64,000 nt of DNA from Protonemura montana (GCA_947568835.1 OX387609.1:11547660-11611659), one strand, 5' to 3'. Shown: positions 13,707-24,873, numbered from the stretch's first letter. The notes: generated by a model not told the origin, from the letters alone. Numbers and translations are program-made.

Positions 13707-13840
13707 TTTAACAAAAACCAATTGAAGTGGGTTTTGAATGCTTAGTAAAGGACCATTAAATTTTTCTGACTACTAAATTTCCCACGTGTGATTGTCCTTT
13801 ACCTAGCATTCAAAACCCATTTCAAATAGTTTTTGTTAAA
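13707..13840. mobile_element. MITE with about 45-bp terminal inverted repeats
   Basis: The left arm starts TTTAACAAAAACCAATTGAA and the right arm ends CAAATAGTTTTTGTTAAA. The arms are imperfect reverse complements, including the inner part TGGGTTTTGAATGCTTAG against CTAGCATTCAAAACCCA. Total length is 134 bp with no coding capacity, as expected of a non-autonomous DNA transposon. Confidence 0.75.
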
Positions 13841-14564
13841 ACTAGTGACATAAGTCTAAAAACCAACATGATTGCTTGATTGGTTTTACGTTCTCAGATC
13901 AAGGCTTGCAGGAAACTTAGCTAACGTGTAGGGACAATGGAATATAATATATCCCACACTTTCATGGTCTGACTATGGAATATAATAGAACATGTGGACG
14001 TGTCACATGCTCTTTCAACAATCGCACAGGTCAATGGTGTTCAATTCAAGCGCGATGTGCACAACGTTATACTGGAACGTAACCACCGATTCATTTCAAT
14101 TTCAAGGACAATATTATCATACACCTTTCATAACGACATGTCGTGGAAAATGATGGGCGGATAAATATATTTTATAAAAAGTTTGTTTGTTATTTGTAAT
14201 GATCCTTCTTTATATAGTCTCATTTATTTTACCTATTATGGTGTTTAGACTTTTTCATAAAAACTCTGCGTAATTCCTTTTTTACCTCCTGACATTCAAT
14301 TAGATTTAAAAGTTAGCCACCTTTAATCCTTAAGAAGGTGATTTCCCTCTCGTGCCTTGTGTCAAAAAGGATAGACTTTGAAATTAAAAAATAGTCGAAT
14401 TTATTCTTTTGGACGGGTTTTCTAGAAACATTCTAGATTTCATTCTTAACATTTCGGCTTTCACGGAAAAGCGAAAATACTCTGTATCATCTGTGGTTAT
14501 CTCAAATATAGAAAATACCTACATTGAAAAACATCAATCATAAATAATCATATATACATATAAT

Positions 14565-14933
14565 TATGCATTAGTGCAACTTGATGATTTTTTCAGGAAA
14601 CTGAAACGCGACAGGCTTCATGCAATGTCCACTGCATCAGTCATATAAAGTCTATTCATGGCAACCTCAAAGCAGCTTCCCACTAATCAAATAGATCAGT
14701 TCCCAAACTTATCGAGCCGGGAAATCTCACATCTAATCAATTACTCACAATCAATTCAAATGCATTTAACACATTTCCTCTTCCTCTCTTACACAGATCA
14801 ATCGTTAGGAATACGTCCCTGTTTTCATCGCCTGTTCCCGGTATAAAAGCTCTGTTCCCGGTTGCTGTCAATCATACTCCTGTAAGGAACGAACCTGCTG
14901 ACAGAAACCATCGACCGAAATCCACCGACCAAC
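14565..14933 (+). promoter_or_regulatory. Conserved promoter block of OBP-like copy 1
   Basis: Upstream DNA shared with copies 2-5: CAATGTCCACTGCATCAGTC near 14620, TCTTACACAGATCAATCGTT near 14800, and the core CCGGTATAAAAGCTCTG with TATAAAA at 14842-14848, 92 bp before the ATG. The transcribed leader (TGACAGAAACCATCGAC and following) is also conserved. Retention of upstream DNA as well as exons argues for a functional promoter. Confidence 0.75.
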
Positions 14934-17900
14934 ATGAAGTTCTGTGCTGTGTTTGTCATCACCGTCGTCCTCCTGGCTGGAAAAGTAAGCATTCACTTTT
15001 ATTTGCTTCTTCAGAGGATTGAAAGCAAGTGGTTATAATGAACAGCAGTGTCAAGGGTTCAATGGGGGATCCACGGATCAGCAGCTCACATTGGATAGGA
15101 AGGTGACCTGTGAAGGTGACCGCACCTTCAGAAGGGTGTTTCAAAATAACCCAGCAAAGACCACCAATTTTCCTCCATCTGACGTGGACGATTCTGTTCT
15201 CATGTTCATTTCGTTAATGCCACATTTAGTGCAATGGGCGAGAAAAAACAAAACTTGTTTCCATTATTGTAATTGTTCGATCATGTCACGGATAAGGTAA
15301 CCAAATATCAATTTAATCGCCTCCAATGTTTGGAGGAGTACGTTTATATGCTGATTCCCTGTCTCTATTCCAGTGCCGAGCTGCCAGCGATAAGGGAGAG
15401 TCTCTTTTCAGCGAAGCCATGCGGCACATGAGCGATTGTTCCGAGAAGATAGATATCGACATGGGTAGGTAGCAGTACTGTAATATTTATTTATTTATTT
15501 ATTTATTTTTTTTTTTTTTTTCCGTAACATACATGTTATTACAGTCATACTTCGTCAAACAATATAAAATTATTAATCATCATTAAAGAATTCTTCTATG
15601 TTATAAAACTAATTGCCCATTAGGTAAACTTTCACTCTTTTTTTTTAGTTTTTGGGGCTGTCTATGTCTCTTAGACTGGTGGGCAGCGATTTAAATAGTT
15701 TTGCTCCCTTAAAATAGAGGCCCGATTGGTAGAGTGCCGTTCTATGTGACTGGCAAGTTGGCAGTTGCCTGGACCCAGTGCTGTGTACATGAGAGTCTTG
15801 ATTTATGAACAGAGAAATATTGGTTTTAACAAATGTGACAGCTTCTAAGATATACAGGCTGGCTAGTGTGAGTATATTAAGGTCTCTAAATGCCCCTCTA
15901 CAACTGATGGTTCTTGCTTTGCTGGTGATAACTCTTATTGCGTGCTTCTGTAGTTTGAAAACCTTCGTCAGCTCCGATTTTGCTGATCCGCCCCAGAAAA
16001 CAATGCCGTAGCGTAGGACTGATTCAAAGCTGGCGTGATAAAAAGCTAGAAGATTATTTTGACGCAATGTCTTCTTTAGTGATCTGAGTTGGAATACAAT
16101 GTGTCTGAGCTTTGTGAACAAACTATGGGAACCACAGTCTAATATTGAAGTCCCTGATATGAACTGTTTGCCCAATCGTTATTCCAGGCGTTTGCAGTAC
16201 CATGCTGGAGGACGACGTAGACCGCAGTGACCCCAAGTATGACAACTGCAAGGTTCGCAATCAATATTGTCTGAAATAAGTTGCTAACGTATGGTTAGAA
16301 GCTAGCAGTTCGTTTACTTAAAATCATGGAACTAATTACTTGCAGGATTATCCATATCAATGTAGGGTACAATTTTTTTTTAACAAAGCTAATCAACAAA
16401 TTCCAGTCTGTCACGTGTGATTGAAATGTATTACGTTCTCAAATTAAATACTCACCTTTGTACCTGCAGGAATCGGATTGCAACTACTTTAATTTTAATA
16501 AGAGACGTCTCGTACTTTTTCTAAAAGAGTGATATTTTGTTCTAGGCGATGGGGGTCTGCATGAGTGAACGCTTCGGTATAGTAAGTGATTAATAAATTA
16601 CCGAGTGGCATACCAAACAAGTTGATTTGTACCTAAATCAAGAGACTTAATGATAGACATATTAACGTTAATTTTGGTTCAGTATACTTTTTAACATCTT
16701 TGGATCCATATCAACTCACACAACTATTTGCACTAGAAGTACTTCTATGTTCATATACCAGTTATGATGGCCGAGTACACATTCTTTCTGTTGGTTAGTC
16801 GGCTATTTTAACTAACACAACGTTTTCCAGATGGTCGGAAACGATTACGACTACGCCAAGATGGAGGTGCACAAGCAGCGAATCGATAGCGACGAGTACA
16901 AAGCAGAGGCTGACAAAGTCCTCACCGCATGCAAGGGTAAGAAAGAAGGATATTCTTAGAGCTCTCACGAAACAGAGGAATGATAATCAATCCCGGGAGA
17001 GAAAATGCCAACTTGTCTAAACCTTCTAGAGCTATTTTGCTATAGAGCAATAGTGAAAGCAAATTCATGCAGAGAGTTTCTTCTTTCACAGGCTATACTT
17101 TAGCGTTTTATCAAAATTAGTATATCTTAAGATATCTATCGTAGAATTTCTGGAAAGTCTCATGATATGATTTCAAGAATCTTCAGCTTAGAGCGCATCT
17201 ATTTAATGATTTCTAGAAAGTGACTTTGACCCTCTCACACGTCAACGTGTTTGAGAACTGGCAATTATCCTGGTGATATCCTGATTGCCGATCTTGGGTC
17301 CTTATTTTCCAGGCACTACCGTCGGTCCGAGTCAGAACGAGTCTGTGGTCAACATAGCGACCTGCGCACTCAAGGCATCTCCCAAGGTAACTGCCATCCA
17401 GATCTGGTTCCCTCTTGTGTATTTATTTTCGCTTCGAACAATTGCAAACCTATATTTTAAATTTCATTGTATTCCACTGGGTTGTTGGAGTTCAGCCTAC
17501 CTACTCCTCTCACGTATCAGAAGGGTTGTAGAGCAGACAGACGTGGCTGGGATAAAAAAGGGAGTGACAGTGTGTGGTTATTTCGAACATAGTGCATGAA
17601 TTTGGTTACAGGATCCCTAATGGTAAAATTTGTTTTAGATGGCTTGAAATCGTTGGTTCTAATAAAAATATATACACATTCGGGTGGGTTCGGACAAAGA
17701 TGCTACCGTATTGGATGAGGGTGGACGAGTGGGCTACAATTTTGACAGTTTGGAGTTTAGATATTTGATAATTAGGAATATTGAAAACTTCTCAAAAATA
17801 GGTGCCCAGCCGGGAACTCGAACCCAGATCTAAACCTGACGTAGGTGTGGATAGCACATACACTACAGTACTCTCAGAAAGACCAAGCGCAATTAGCTCA

Positions 17901-18295
17901 ACTGGTTAGAATAACATTTTCAGTCAAAAGATTTGTAGAGAATATAGTTTTCCGCAAACATGTTTTCCCGATTTCCACTCTCCTGGTCTCCGATTTGAAG
18001 GCCGCACCGACCTTTAAGAACCTTCAATCACGTCTCTGTGTTCCTTTAAGCTTTAGATTAGCAATCAAGATCGAGGTCAAATAAAATCAGGCAGGATCTC
18101 AAGGTCACTTAACTGGCTTTCATATGAAATAAACAATATTTTCACTGTGACTGGAATTCCTGAAATAATTACCCCGAGTAGAACAAGTGACCAACGATGA
18201 ACGCGTGGGACACAATAATACTTGTTGTGTTTTTGTTTCTTAAGTTCAAGGAAATCGTCACGAACATCGCGAAATCCTTCAGCAGTTCGGATTAA
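14934..18295 (+). CDS. OBP-like secreted protein, array copy 1
   Basis: Seven coding exons: 14934-14984, 15374-15464, 16188-16252, 16546-16581, 16831-16936, 17313-17386 and 18245-18295, giving 157 residues. Exon 1 encodes a 17-residue signal peptide (MKFCAVFVITVVLLAGK). The mature chain resembles insect PBP/GOBP proteins, soluble carriers of small hydrophobic ligands: a first helix ending MSDC, the AMGVCMSERFGIM segment, and TACKG as the C4 region. It has seven mature cysteines. C5 of the C5-x8-C6 pair is replaced by Asn (NESVVNIATC), and C2-C3 spacing is five residues. Intron 2 carries an antisense retroelement fragment and intron 6 a tRNA-like fragment. Closest to copy 5 in exons and introns. 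The ligand is unknown. Confidence 0.88.
15490..16175 (-). mobile_element. 5'-truncated non-LTR (jockey/CR1-type) retrotransposon
   Basis: An antisense open frame at 15645-16175 encodes 176 residues typical of the C-terminal part of a non-LTR reverse-transcriptase ORF: YGIVFWGG, LQKHAIRVI, and a tail with LFKSLPTSLRDI. On the element strand it is followed by about 100 bp and an A-rich tail, seen on + as T-runs and TTTA repeats at 15490-15525. The catalytic RT core is absent, so the copy is dead-on-arrival. It sits in intron 2 of OBP-like copy 1 and presumably does not disturb splicing. Confidence 0.8.
17800..17925. repeat. tRNA-derived SINE fragments in intron 6 of copy 1
   Basis: GGGAACTCGAACCCAG near 17812 is a reverse-complement B-box, and AATTAGCTCAACTGGTTAGA near 17890 is a forward A-box. 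The same arrangement occurs in intron 6 of copy 5 (41350-41520), so it predates the separation of those two genes. Confidence 0.55.
18050..18244 (+). other. Conserved end of intron 6
   Basis: About 190 bp up to the last splice acceptor is conserved in copies 1-4 (also near 24630-24822, 31075-31268 and 36310-36505), with ATCAAGATCGAGGTCAAAT, TGGCTTTCATATGAA and CAAGTGACCAACGATGAAC. Copy 5 lacks it. It may be recent duplication, a splicing element or a small intronic RNA. Confidence 0.5.
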
Positions 18296-18379
18296 CTCCT
18301 GAACTTCTTAAGTTGCTGAAGATTTTCCTGAACGTTCCTTGAAACACGGAATGTCGTGTTTTGAGATGAAATATCTGTG

Positions 18380-18385
18380 ATTAAA
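18380..18385 (+). terminator. polyA signal ATTAAA of copy 1
   Basis: ATTAAA 85 bp after the stop codon, in a 3' region conserved among copies 1-4 (TGAAACACGGAATGTCGTGT and following). Confidence 0.55.
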
Positions 18386-18659
18386 AAGTGTGCATTAGAT
18401 TGACGTTGTTTGTTTTGTTGAGTTCCTGATCGAGTTCACGAATCATGTGCAAGGAAAGTAATTTTTTGTCGAAGTCCACAAGAAAGAGCATTTTGTTCAT
18501 TTTGTTCAAGATCTGCACAGACTTTACAGAAAGGAATTGGAAAGAAAGGAACCATTCTTTTCCCTGGGCCTCAACTTGATCATCAATTGATAGAATTTAC
18601 ACATAGAAAGAATAGATTAACTGATCTTAATAAACCAGTACCTATAGCGGTTGCCATGG

Positions 18660-19110
18660 ATTGATTGATTGATTTGTGGTGTTTAACGACGCACTGTTTT
18701 AACATCTGGCCCTGGCTGAACTGGACTGGTATAATGGCGTCGGTGACTGATAAGTTGATGATGAGAATGATGATAAACCTTATCTTAGCTAGAAGGGAGG
18801 AAGATAAATCCGGTGCCGGCAAGTAGCCTATTCCTGTCGAAGAACACCAAGGGGACCACCGGCTTAACGTCTCTTCCGAAGGACGGTACAAATCGAACAG
18901 CAGGATTCCTCCAAAAATCCATGCTGTCGAGAGATTGATAAGCAAGGCGAATGAAGTTGCTGTACTAACCTTCATCCCTCCAACCTCTCTCCCGAACAGA
19001 ACTGGTCATGTGTATGATGGTAACCCATCCAATACCTGACTCAGCGCAGTGTTGCTTAACTTCGATGATCTCATAAGAACCGGTGTTTCTAACACGCCAA
19101 ACCGTTTGGT
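18660..19110 (-). mobile_element. Full-length 5S rRNA-derived SINE
   Basis: A 451-bp reverse-oriented element flanked by an 11-bp target duplication, GGTTGCCATGG (18649-18659) and GGTTGTCATGG (19111-19121). On the element strand the head reads like 5S rRNA: TTTCTAACACGCC reversed gives the AACACCGGTTCT region, then AAGTTAAGCAACACTGCGCT and a GTATTGGATGGGT match to the 5S C-box. The body carries a conserved TACCGTCCTTCGGAAG block. The 3' tail is AATCAATCAATCAA. This is SINE3-type architecture, transcribed by RNA polymerase III and mobilised by LINE enzymes. Confidence 0.88.
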
Positions 19111-19121
19111 GGTTGTCATGG

Positions 19122-19740
19122 AGAGACTTTGAAGCCAAGTACAGGAAACACTTGTGACAATATTTGAACAGAATGGTAATAAAACCAAAGATATAAGAAA
19201 AATTTTGAAAAAATGGCCAGGTTAAAACATAAAGAATATAGGGAAATAAGTACTGAACTAATTGAGAAGAATAGGCATGTAAGATGAAATCAAATACAAA
19301 GCAATTTGACCAAGGTACAGAAGGTAAAAGAGGTATTGTCAAAAAATCAGATTTTTACAGAGTTTAAAGTAGATTAAAAAATAGGAATAATGGTCAGACC
19401 AGTGAAGGATCAGCTTCCATCAGAATATTAAGATTTATATGAAATAATTTGTGAGTGTGTGAAAGTGTACGCAGGAGAAACAGGTAGAAAATTTAGCACA
19501 AGGGTCAAGGAACACAAAAGACACATAAGATAAGCAAAACAATCTAGCAGTGTTGGGGAAAAACAAAAGCGCTTTAATCAATCAGCTTGTGCAGAACATG
19601 GGAATGAGTTTCAACACCACATTCAAATAGACACGGTCAAAATTTTATGTCGAGATAATAGGAAATTTACTAGAAAAGTCAGAGAACCAATAGAAATGTA
19701 TAAAAACATCCAAAAACTGCAATAGATTATAGTTTTTAGA
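19122..19740 (+). mobile_element. Penelope-like element remnant (GIY-YIG end)
   Basis: Degenerate coding that still reads VYAGETGRKFSTRVKEH, then a spacer and SACAEHGNEF. This is the pattern of the C-terminal GIY-YIG endonuclease of Penelope-like retroelements. KDQLPSEY and DLYEIICEC precede it, as in the family. Stop codons interrupt the frame. A second copy is at 26370-26930, so this block was duplicated together with the OBP genes. Confidence 0.75.
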
Positions 19741-20699
19741 CTTGTCTATTTTATCTAGCCTTCAATAGAAAGGTGAAAATTACATTAGAGATGATAGTTT
19801 TCAACTAGATAGAGCACGAGGAACAGAGAAATGAAGTAGAAAGTATCAGAGAGGAGGTAGAAGAAGAAGTCAGCAAACAAGATCCAGAAGAAAATATTTA
19901 TGCGGGTAGAATGTGAGCTAAAAAGTAATGTGAAGGAATCTTGAAAAGTATACAAAGCGTAAGGAAAACCACGGAAAATTGGCGATTTTTCCACTCAGTG
20001 GAGATTAGTAACTCAAATATGCCAGCATTTCCGGGTCTTTTCATATCAAAAATGCAAAATATGATATTTTATTGAATGATTGATCCTGATTTTTTTTAGT
20101 TAGATTCATGTAGAATACTGATAGATATAAATCAACGATGGGGTAAACATACTGAATATAGATGACAAAAAACTTGGATGAGCGTGTGGCGCCATTGTTA
20201 AACACCAACTAATTGATCTCATTATTCATTATTGCTGTTATCATGTTTATCATGCAATATTTTTGTTATTATAGTCGTGATATGCATATTAATGTGCAGT
20301 ATTATTATGTAACATTTTACAAAGACTGGCGATCTAATTATCCAGTGACCAGTTTGCCATGTACACGAGCAATAAATCAAGTGAATTGAATTAAATTAAG
20401 AATGCCTGGACAAGGCAATTGTTGACATTTGCTGGTTCTTTTGTGATACAAAACTTTGGTAAAGAAAAGTGGTTTGTTACTTAGCATTTAGAACCTGGCT
20501 GTATTAATTTGGGAGAGTTTTCTAGAAACCCTACTGTGCTACATTCAATGGCAAGTGCGCTTTTGGCCCTTAATCTAATTTTCAGCTATATAGCTTGCAA
20601 CTCTGCATCATCTCTGATTATCCCATATGTGGTAGCACCTACGCCAGTAATTCTTGTAATATTAAAAATTCACAAACATAATTAGATGTTTAATGATAT
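19741..20699. other. Intergenic DNA duplicated at 26930-28019
   Basis: Closely similar to 26930-28019 upstream of copy 3 (for example ATTATTCATTATTGCTGTTA and GAGCAATAAATCAAGTGAAT). It is part of the segmental duplication that produced copies 2 and 3. No coding signal. Confidence 0.6.
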
Positions 20700-21074
20700 G
20701 TAATTATGCATTGTTGCGACTTGCAGTTTTTTCACGAGACTGAAAAGCGACACGCTCCATACAATGTCCACTGCATCAGTCATATAAAGTCTATTCTAGG
20801 TAACCTCGAAGCAGCTTCCCACCAATCAAACAGATCTGTTTCCAAACTTATTAAACCGGGGGATCTCCCATCCAATCAATCACTCGCAATCAATTCAAAG
20901 GCAATCACAACATTTCCACTTCCTCTCTTACACAGATCAATCGTTGGCAACATTTCCCTGTTTTCAGCGCCTGCTCCCGGTATAAAAGCTCTGGGTTCCC
21001 CCTTGCTGTCAATCATACTCCTGTAAGGAACGAACCTGCTGACAGAAACCATCGACAGAAATCCACCGACCAAC
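20700..21074 (+). promoter_or_regulatory. Conserved promoter block of OBP-like copy 2
   Basis: Near-identical to the block before copy 3 over about 370 bp. TATAAAA at 20981-20987, 94 bp before the ATG. The 106-codon open frame in it is accidental. Confidence 0.75.
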
Positions 21075-24000
21075 ATGAAGTTCTGTGCTGTGTTAGTCTT
21101 CACCATCGTCCTCCTGGCTGGCAAAGTAAGCATTCACTTTTATTTGCTTCTTTGGATGATTGAACCAAGTGGTAATAATTAGCAGCAGTGTCAAGGGTTC
21201 AATGGGGGTTCCATGAATCAGCAACTCACATTGGACAGGAAGATTCTAAATAAAGGCAAACACACCTTCAGAGAGTGTTTTGAAATAATCAAGAAAATCC
21301 CACCAAATTTTCTCAATCTTTCTTAGATGATTCTGTCCTAATTTCATTTTCGGTAACCAAACGTATCAATATCATCGCCTCCCACGCATGGAGGAGTACG
21401 TTTCTGTGCTGATTAACTGTTCTTTTCTAGTGCCAAGCTGGAAACGATTCCGACGAGTCTCTTTTCAAAGAAGCCAGGCGGTACATGGGCGAGTGTGCCG
21501 AGAAGATAAAGATCGTTGAGGGTAGGTAATGGCAGGGGTGGTTCGTCGATAAGGGCAGCCAGGGTAGGCCACTGGTGGGTGAGAGAGAGAGATAGGAGAG
21601 AATTTTTAATTTTTTCTTGAAATATATTCTTTATGAGATCAAATTACATCACTTTATCGCGCCACTTTCCATCGTTGAGTGGGCACTGAAATGTTTTCTA
21701 CTTTTCTTCGACCGCCCGTTATCTTTGCTCCAGGACCAAAATATCTTACCAGCCTCGACTGATCGGTATCTTCGGTCTAGCGTGGGCAATGGGCAATGGA
21801 GTCAAAGTCAAAATAGATCCCCAAAAAAAATTCTATTCATTAGGACCCCAACAACGCTTTGTCCCTTGAATAAGTCACTGAAATATTCGCTTCTTTCTTG
21901 GACTGATTCGCGCATCTTATGCATCTTATGGAGATCACATTGCAACATGCATTTGTCATTAGCATAGCTTTAGCATTTCATTAGCAGAGCCGTTATTATT
22001 TGCAGGCATTGATTTACAAGATGTAAATCTTTCTTTTTACAACACCAAACGTTTGCAAAGATACATACCCATATTTTGACAACGTATTGGGTGGTCAATA
22101 GAAAGTCTCTTTTGTCTTTTGCAATAGAAGTTCCCACTTTATACCGTCCAAGAAATTATCATGGGGTACAGCCTTTTTTCCAGACGTTTTTCGAACTGTT
22201 TTTCCAAACATTTTCCAGGCGTTTGCAATGACATGATGGACGAAAATGCAGACCGTGGTGACCCCAAGTACGACAACTGTAAGGTAAGTAACCACTCTTG
22301 TCTAAAACAATTTGATAAAGTCTCGTTAGAAGCTAAGGGTCAATTTAACTTGATTCATGTTACTATATTCCTTGCTCCATCATCTATTTCCATGCAGGAA
22401 AAACTTTTTATGCAGAGCTTATCATCAAATTAATGTCTATAAAGTATGATTTTTTTAATTTTGTAAGCTCTCTGTTTGAATAATCACCTTCTTACCCAGG
22501 TAGGAAATGGGTTGCAAGACAACTTAACCATTTCAGTTGTAATAACAGTGTTCGTCTTTACTTGTTCCAGGCTATGGGGGTCTGCGTATGCGAACGCTTC
22601 GGCATCGTAAGTCATTTATTAATTACCGAGTGTCATTCGGCAAATATACATTTGTCATACCAATCAAGACATACTGAATTTAATTTTAAAACTTTTCTGT
22701 CCTCTAACCCACACAACTATTCGCCAGATAGGTTCGTTCATATACCAGTTAGGTAGGTAGGTTAGGTAGGCAGTTAGGTTAGGTAGGTTCGTTCATATAC
22801 CAGTTATAATGACCGTTGAGTATAGGTTATAGGTAGAGTTTTAACGTCAATGTTACAGTCTCTACGTGAAAAATGACTACCTTACCGACAAAAATGCAGA
22901 GTACCGGAACATCACTTTAATTGGAGCCACTGTCGTATGAATTTTAATTTCGATATTCCTCGCAGGTTAACTCGCTTTTGAGACTTTTCATGCTCAAAAA
23001 ATCTCCATCAATGTTTACCTCAACGATTTATATACACGTAACGATATTAAAAAGCGAGTAACCTAGTATAAATATCGAAATTAAATTCATACGACAGTAG
23101 CTCCACTTAACGTGACGTTCCGGTACTCCGCATTTTTGTCGGTAAGGTAGTCATTTTTCACGCAGAGACTGTAACATTGACGTTGTTTCTCTACCTATAC
23201 CGTACACTCAACGAAATGACCGATCACACATTCATTCTGTGGTTAGTCAGCTTTTTTAACTAACACAACATTTTCCAGATGGTCGGCAACGACTATGACT
23301 TTGCAAAGCTGGAGGTGCTCAAGAAGCGATTCAACAAGCAAGAGTACAAGGCGGCGGCTGAAAAGGCCCTCAAACCATGTGGAGGTAAGCTAGCATTTGC
23401 CCTTCAAAGATGAGGGCACATATGGAAACGGCCAGTTGTTCTGGTGATCTATTGATTGCCGACCTTGAGTTCTGACCTTGGATCCTTATTTTCCAGGCGT
23501 TTCCGTCGGTCCGACTCAGAACGAGTCCGTGGTCAATATTGCATCCTGCACATTCAAGGCATCTCCCAAGGTAATTTAAGTTAAGTTTAGATACACCCTA
23601 GTGCAGGATTAGAACAATTCTATGTCTATATTTTAAATTGCATTGCATTGCTCTCACGAAAATGATATCGAGAATAAGTTAGCTTTGATCTGAGCAACCG
23701 AGTGGTTTGGCGTGTTGAAGACAACGGTTCTCGTGAGATCCACTAAATTAAGCAACTCTACTCTGAGTCAGGTATTAGATGGGTGACCATCATACACATG
23801 ACCAGTTCTGTTCGGGAGAGAGGTTGGAGGGATAAAAGTTAAGCAACACTGCGCTGAGTAAGATATTGGATGGGTGACCATCATACACATGACCAGTTCT
23901 GTTCGGGAGAGAGGTTGGAGGGATGAAAGTTAGTACAACAACTTGACTCGCCTTGCTTATCAACCTCTTGACAGCATGGATTTGTGGAGGAATCCTGTGG

Positions 24001-24873
24001 TTTATGTTGTACCGTCCTTCGGAAGGGACGTTAAGCCTGTGATCCCCCGATGCTCTTCGACAGGAGTAGGCTATGTGCCGGCACCGGGCTTCTTCTCCTC
24101 CCTTCTATGCTAGTTTAGGTTCATCATCATCCTCTTCATCATCCACTCATTCACCGACGCCGTTAGACCAGTGCAGCAGAGCCAGTTGTCAAAACAGTGC
24201 GTCGTTAAACATCAAAAATAAATCCTGAGCTGAGCTAAATTTGAACCGTACAAAACAGATCAAGTCCAGGGTAGGTATCATATAACTTTTATCTCGGAAG
24301 CTTCCAGGGTTAATGAATGTAATTTTACGAGATAACGTCGTGATTTCAAACGAAAAATTGACATCAAACCCTTGCCTGGTTCTTGATGGCGTTTTTTTAA
24401 GAGTTCAGGTACCTACTCTTTTAATGTATCAGAAGGTCGTAACTGGGTTCGAAGTGGGAGTGGTAATGTGTGGTTTTTTTGGATTTCTATTCCATTTCTT
24501 GTAACCTTGTCAATGTTTTATTAGATCCACTAATTATGAAATCTTGTCTATGAATTTGGCTAAAGTAGCCCTTATGTTAAAAACGGTGTAAAATGGATTG
24601 AAAACCAGATAGTTATAGTTCCTATCAACCTTAGATTAGCAATCAAGATCGAGGTTAAATAAAATCAGGCAGGATCTCAAGATCACTTAACTGGCTTTCA
24701 TATGAAATAAAAAATATTTTTACGGTGACTGGAATTCCTGAAATAATTACCCCGAGTAAAACAAGTGACCAACGATGAACAAGTGGGGCACACTAATACT
24801 TGTTGTGTTTTTGTTTTTTAAGTTCAAGGAAATCGTCACGAACATGGCGAAATCCTTCAGCAGCTCTAACTAA
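21075..24873 (+). CDS. OBP-like secreted protein, array copy 2
   Basis: Seven coding exons: 21075-21125, 21431-21521, 22219-22283, 22571-22606, 23279-23384, 23497-23570 and 24823-24873, giving 157 residues. Signal peptide MKFCAVLVFTIVLLAGK. Mature chain CQAGNDSDESLFKEARRY... with eight cysteines: the extra one comes from exon 4 (GVCVCERFGI). As in the other array members C5 is missing (NESVVNIASC) and C2-C3 are five residues apart. It is almost identical to copy 3 apart from the copy 3 acidic insert. Intron 4 hosts a 400-bp fold-back element and intron 6 a 5S-SINE, both absent from copy 3. A polyA signal ATTAAA is at 24957-24962. Confidence 0.88.
22815..23214. mobile_element. 400-bp fold-back MITE in intron 4 of copy 2
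   Basis: Two arms of about 190 bp are reverse complements (left ACGTCAATGTTACAGTCTCT, right AGACTGTAACATTGACGT), leaving a short centre. The 7-bp direct repeat AATGACC flanks it (22808-22814 and 23215-23221), and intron 4 of copies 3 and 4 shows the uninterrupted site. The arm sequence CTACCTTACCGACAAAAAT is shared with the MITE family near 50.9 and 52.2 kb. A 54-bp direct duplication containing TTCGTTCATATACCAGTT lies just upstream. Confidence 0.85.
23695..24223 (+). mobile_element. 5S-SINE with duplicated head in intron 6 of copy 2
   Basis: Forward-oriented element: 5S-like head (GGTTCTCGTGAGATC, TTAAGCAAC, GTATTAGATGGGTGACC), a second head part 91 bp later (TTAAG at 23748 and 23839), body, and end TGCGTCGTTAAACATCAAAAA. 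CTGAGC repeats flank it. Copies 1, 3 and 4 lack it, so it inserted after the duplications or was lost elsewhere. Confidence 0.85.
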
